A DNA stretch of 5,748 nucleotides from Clostridia bacterium (GTDB lineage: Bacteria > Bacillota > Clostridia > DSM-8532). The notes below the pieces were generated by a model. It saw only the letters and a program-made list of their open reading frames with translations. It ran no database searches and had not been told where the DNA came from. Shown piece by piece: positions 5,479-5,748 of the stretch. The position numbers and the translations under genes were made by a program. Numbering within the stretch: position 1 is the first letter of the stretch; each line of letters begins with the position of its first letter. Location of the stretch: NCBI GenBank assembly GCA_026418215.1, contig JAOABT010000042.1:1-5748 (forward strand), written 5' to 3'.

Positions 5479-5727
5479 ATGGGAAACTTTAAAATTTTGC
5501 GTCTTTCAGAAGCTTTACACCATTACTGATTACTCGGATAAAAAGACAGACAACCGGGGTGTTCAGAACCTCACAAGCCTTACCCCAAAGTGTTTGACGG
5601 CTGGTCCAAGAATGACCGACCCCTATTTAGCCAATATTTTCGTTCGGAAAAGCAATAACACCCTATGGTGCTACGCCCGGGACATGTATGCCGGTACTCA
5701 TGCCAACGGGGAGGATTACAGCTATAG
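5479..5727 (+). pseudogene. Unidentified partial gene start, apparently frame-disrupted, at contig end
   Basis: An ATG at 5479 with AGGAG six bases upstream starts a frame that encodes MGNFKILRLSEALHHY and stops at 5529. A different frame (frame 2 of the window) is open from 5447 past 5727 with protein-like content in its later half, such as ITDYSDKKTDNRGVQN near 5522 and NNTLWCYARDMYAGTHANG near 5660. A third piece, PYPKVFDGWSKNDRPLFSQY (from about 5580), also looks coding, in the frame of the ATG. One reading is a real gene whose 5' end carries insertion/deletion errors or true frameshifts, which is plausible because contig ends have few and poor reads. The alternatives are a 16-residue leader peptide with non-coding DNA behind it, or chance. 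I do not recognise a family. Only the start signals are reasonably supported. Confidence 0.3.
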
Positions 5728-5748
5728 CTGTCTCTTATACACATCTGA
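5728..5748. other. Sequencing adapter contamination (Nextera / Tn5 mosaic end)
   Basis: CTGTCTCTTATACACATCT (5728-5746) is the exact 19-bp Tn5 mosaic end in the orientation of Nextera read-through. The next two bases, GA, fit the read-1 adapter. It lies flush at the end of the window, so this is untrimmed library adapter rather than a genomic transposon end. Confidence 0.95.

Larger units (their letters stand above)
5334..5727. other. Contig-end region after the SecD-P1-like gene (394 nt)
   Basis: No terminator is visible after the stop at 5333. There are two competing hairpins (5376-5439), a possible promoter (5399-5427), a ribosome binding site (AGGAG, 5468-5472) and a 16-codon frame at 5479, followed by reading-frame fragments that run to the contig end. 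I recognise no protein family here. Confidence 0.5.

Noticed and set aside
5239..5529. 96-residue + strand frame
   Set aside because: Its first third is a shadow of the SecD-P1-like gene end, and the rest crosses the hairpins and promoter; only the ATG at 5479 in this frame has a binding site.
5728..5748. Genomic Tn5/IS50 transposon end
   Set aside because: The mosaic end sits exactly at the contig edge and continues as the Nextera read-1 adapter; it is a library artefact.

Overview
The window looks like chromosomal DNA of a low-to-mid GC Gram-positive bacterium, most likely a Clostridia-type member of Bacillota. The reasons are the tight rimO-pgsA overlap, strong AGGAGG-type ribosome binding sites, TTTACA/TGnTAnAAT promoters, intrinsic terminators and the sequence character of the S15 and PNPase proteins. 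The organism cannot be named from this window. All recognised genes lie on the + strand.

Layout: (1) 1-515 is the 3' part of rimO, encoding the methylthiotransferase that modifies ribosomal protein S12. It overlaps pgsA (512-1081, phosphatidylglycerophosphate synthase) by ATGA. (2) A clear promoter (1101-1129) and a structured leader precede rpsO (1219-1482, ribosomal protein S15). In the leader a hairpin loop can pair perfectly with the rpsO Shine-Dalgarno, as expected for S15 autoregulation. (3) 1483-1812 holds a duplicated 42-nt element, an intrinsic terminator (1635-1658) and a long imperfect stem-loop (1697-1757) in front of pnp. (4) pnp (1813-3948) encodes a full-length 711-residue polynucleotide phosphorylase and is closed by a strong terminator (3975-4003). 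(5) 3949-4331 is non-coding. It contains a degenerate tandem repeat of about 23 nt, a perfect 9-bp dyad touching a -35 box, and an extended -10 promoter with a very short leader. (6) 4332-5333 encodes a 333-residue membrane protein that fuses a small N-terminal multi-helix module to an extracytoplasmic SecD-P1-like domain, without the SecD channel helices. (7) 5334-5727 has a possible promoter, a ribosome binding site and a short or frame-disrupted reading frame that I cannot identify. (8) The last 21 bases (5728-5748) are Nextera/Tn5 library adapter sequence, not genome, so this is the end of a short-read contig.

The first four genes are housekeeping: ribosome modification, phospholipid synthesis, ribosome assembly and RNA turnover. 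rpsO and pnp neighbour each other in many bacteria, and both have leader structures here that suggest post-transcriptional autoregulation. The least ordinary part is the orphan SecD-P1 fusion gene with its own promoter and operator-like dyad behind a repeat-rich spacer.
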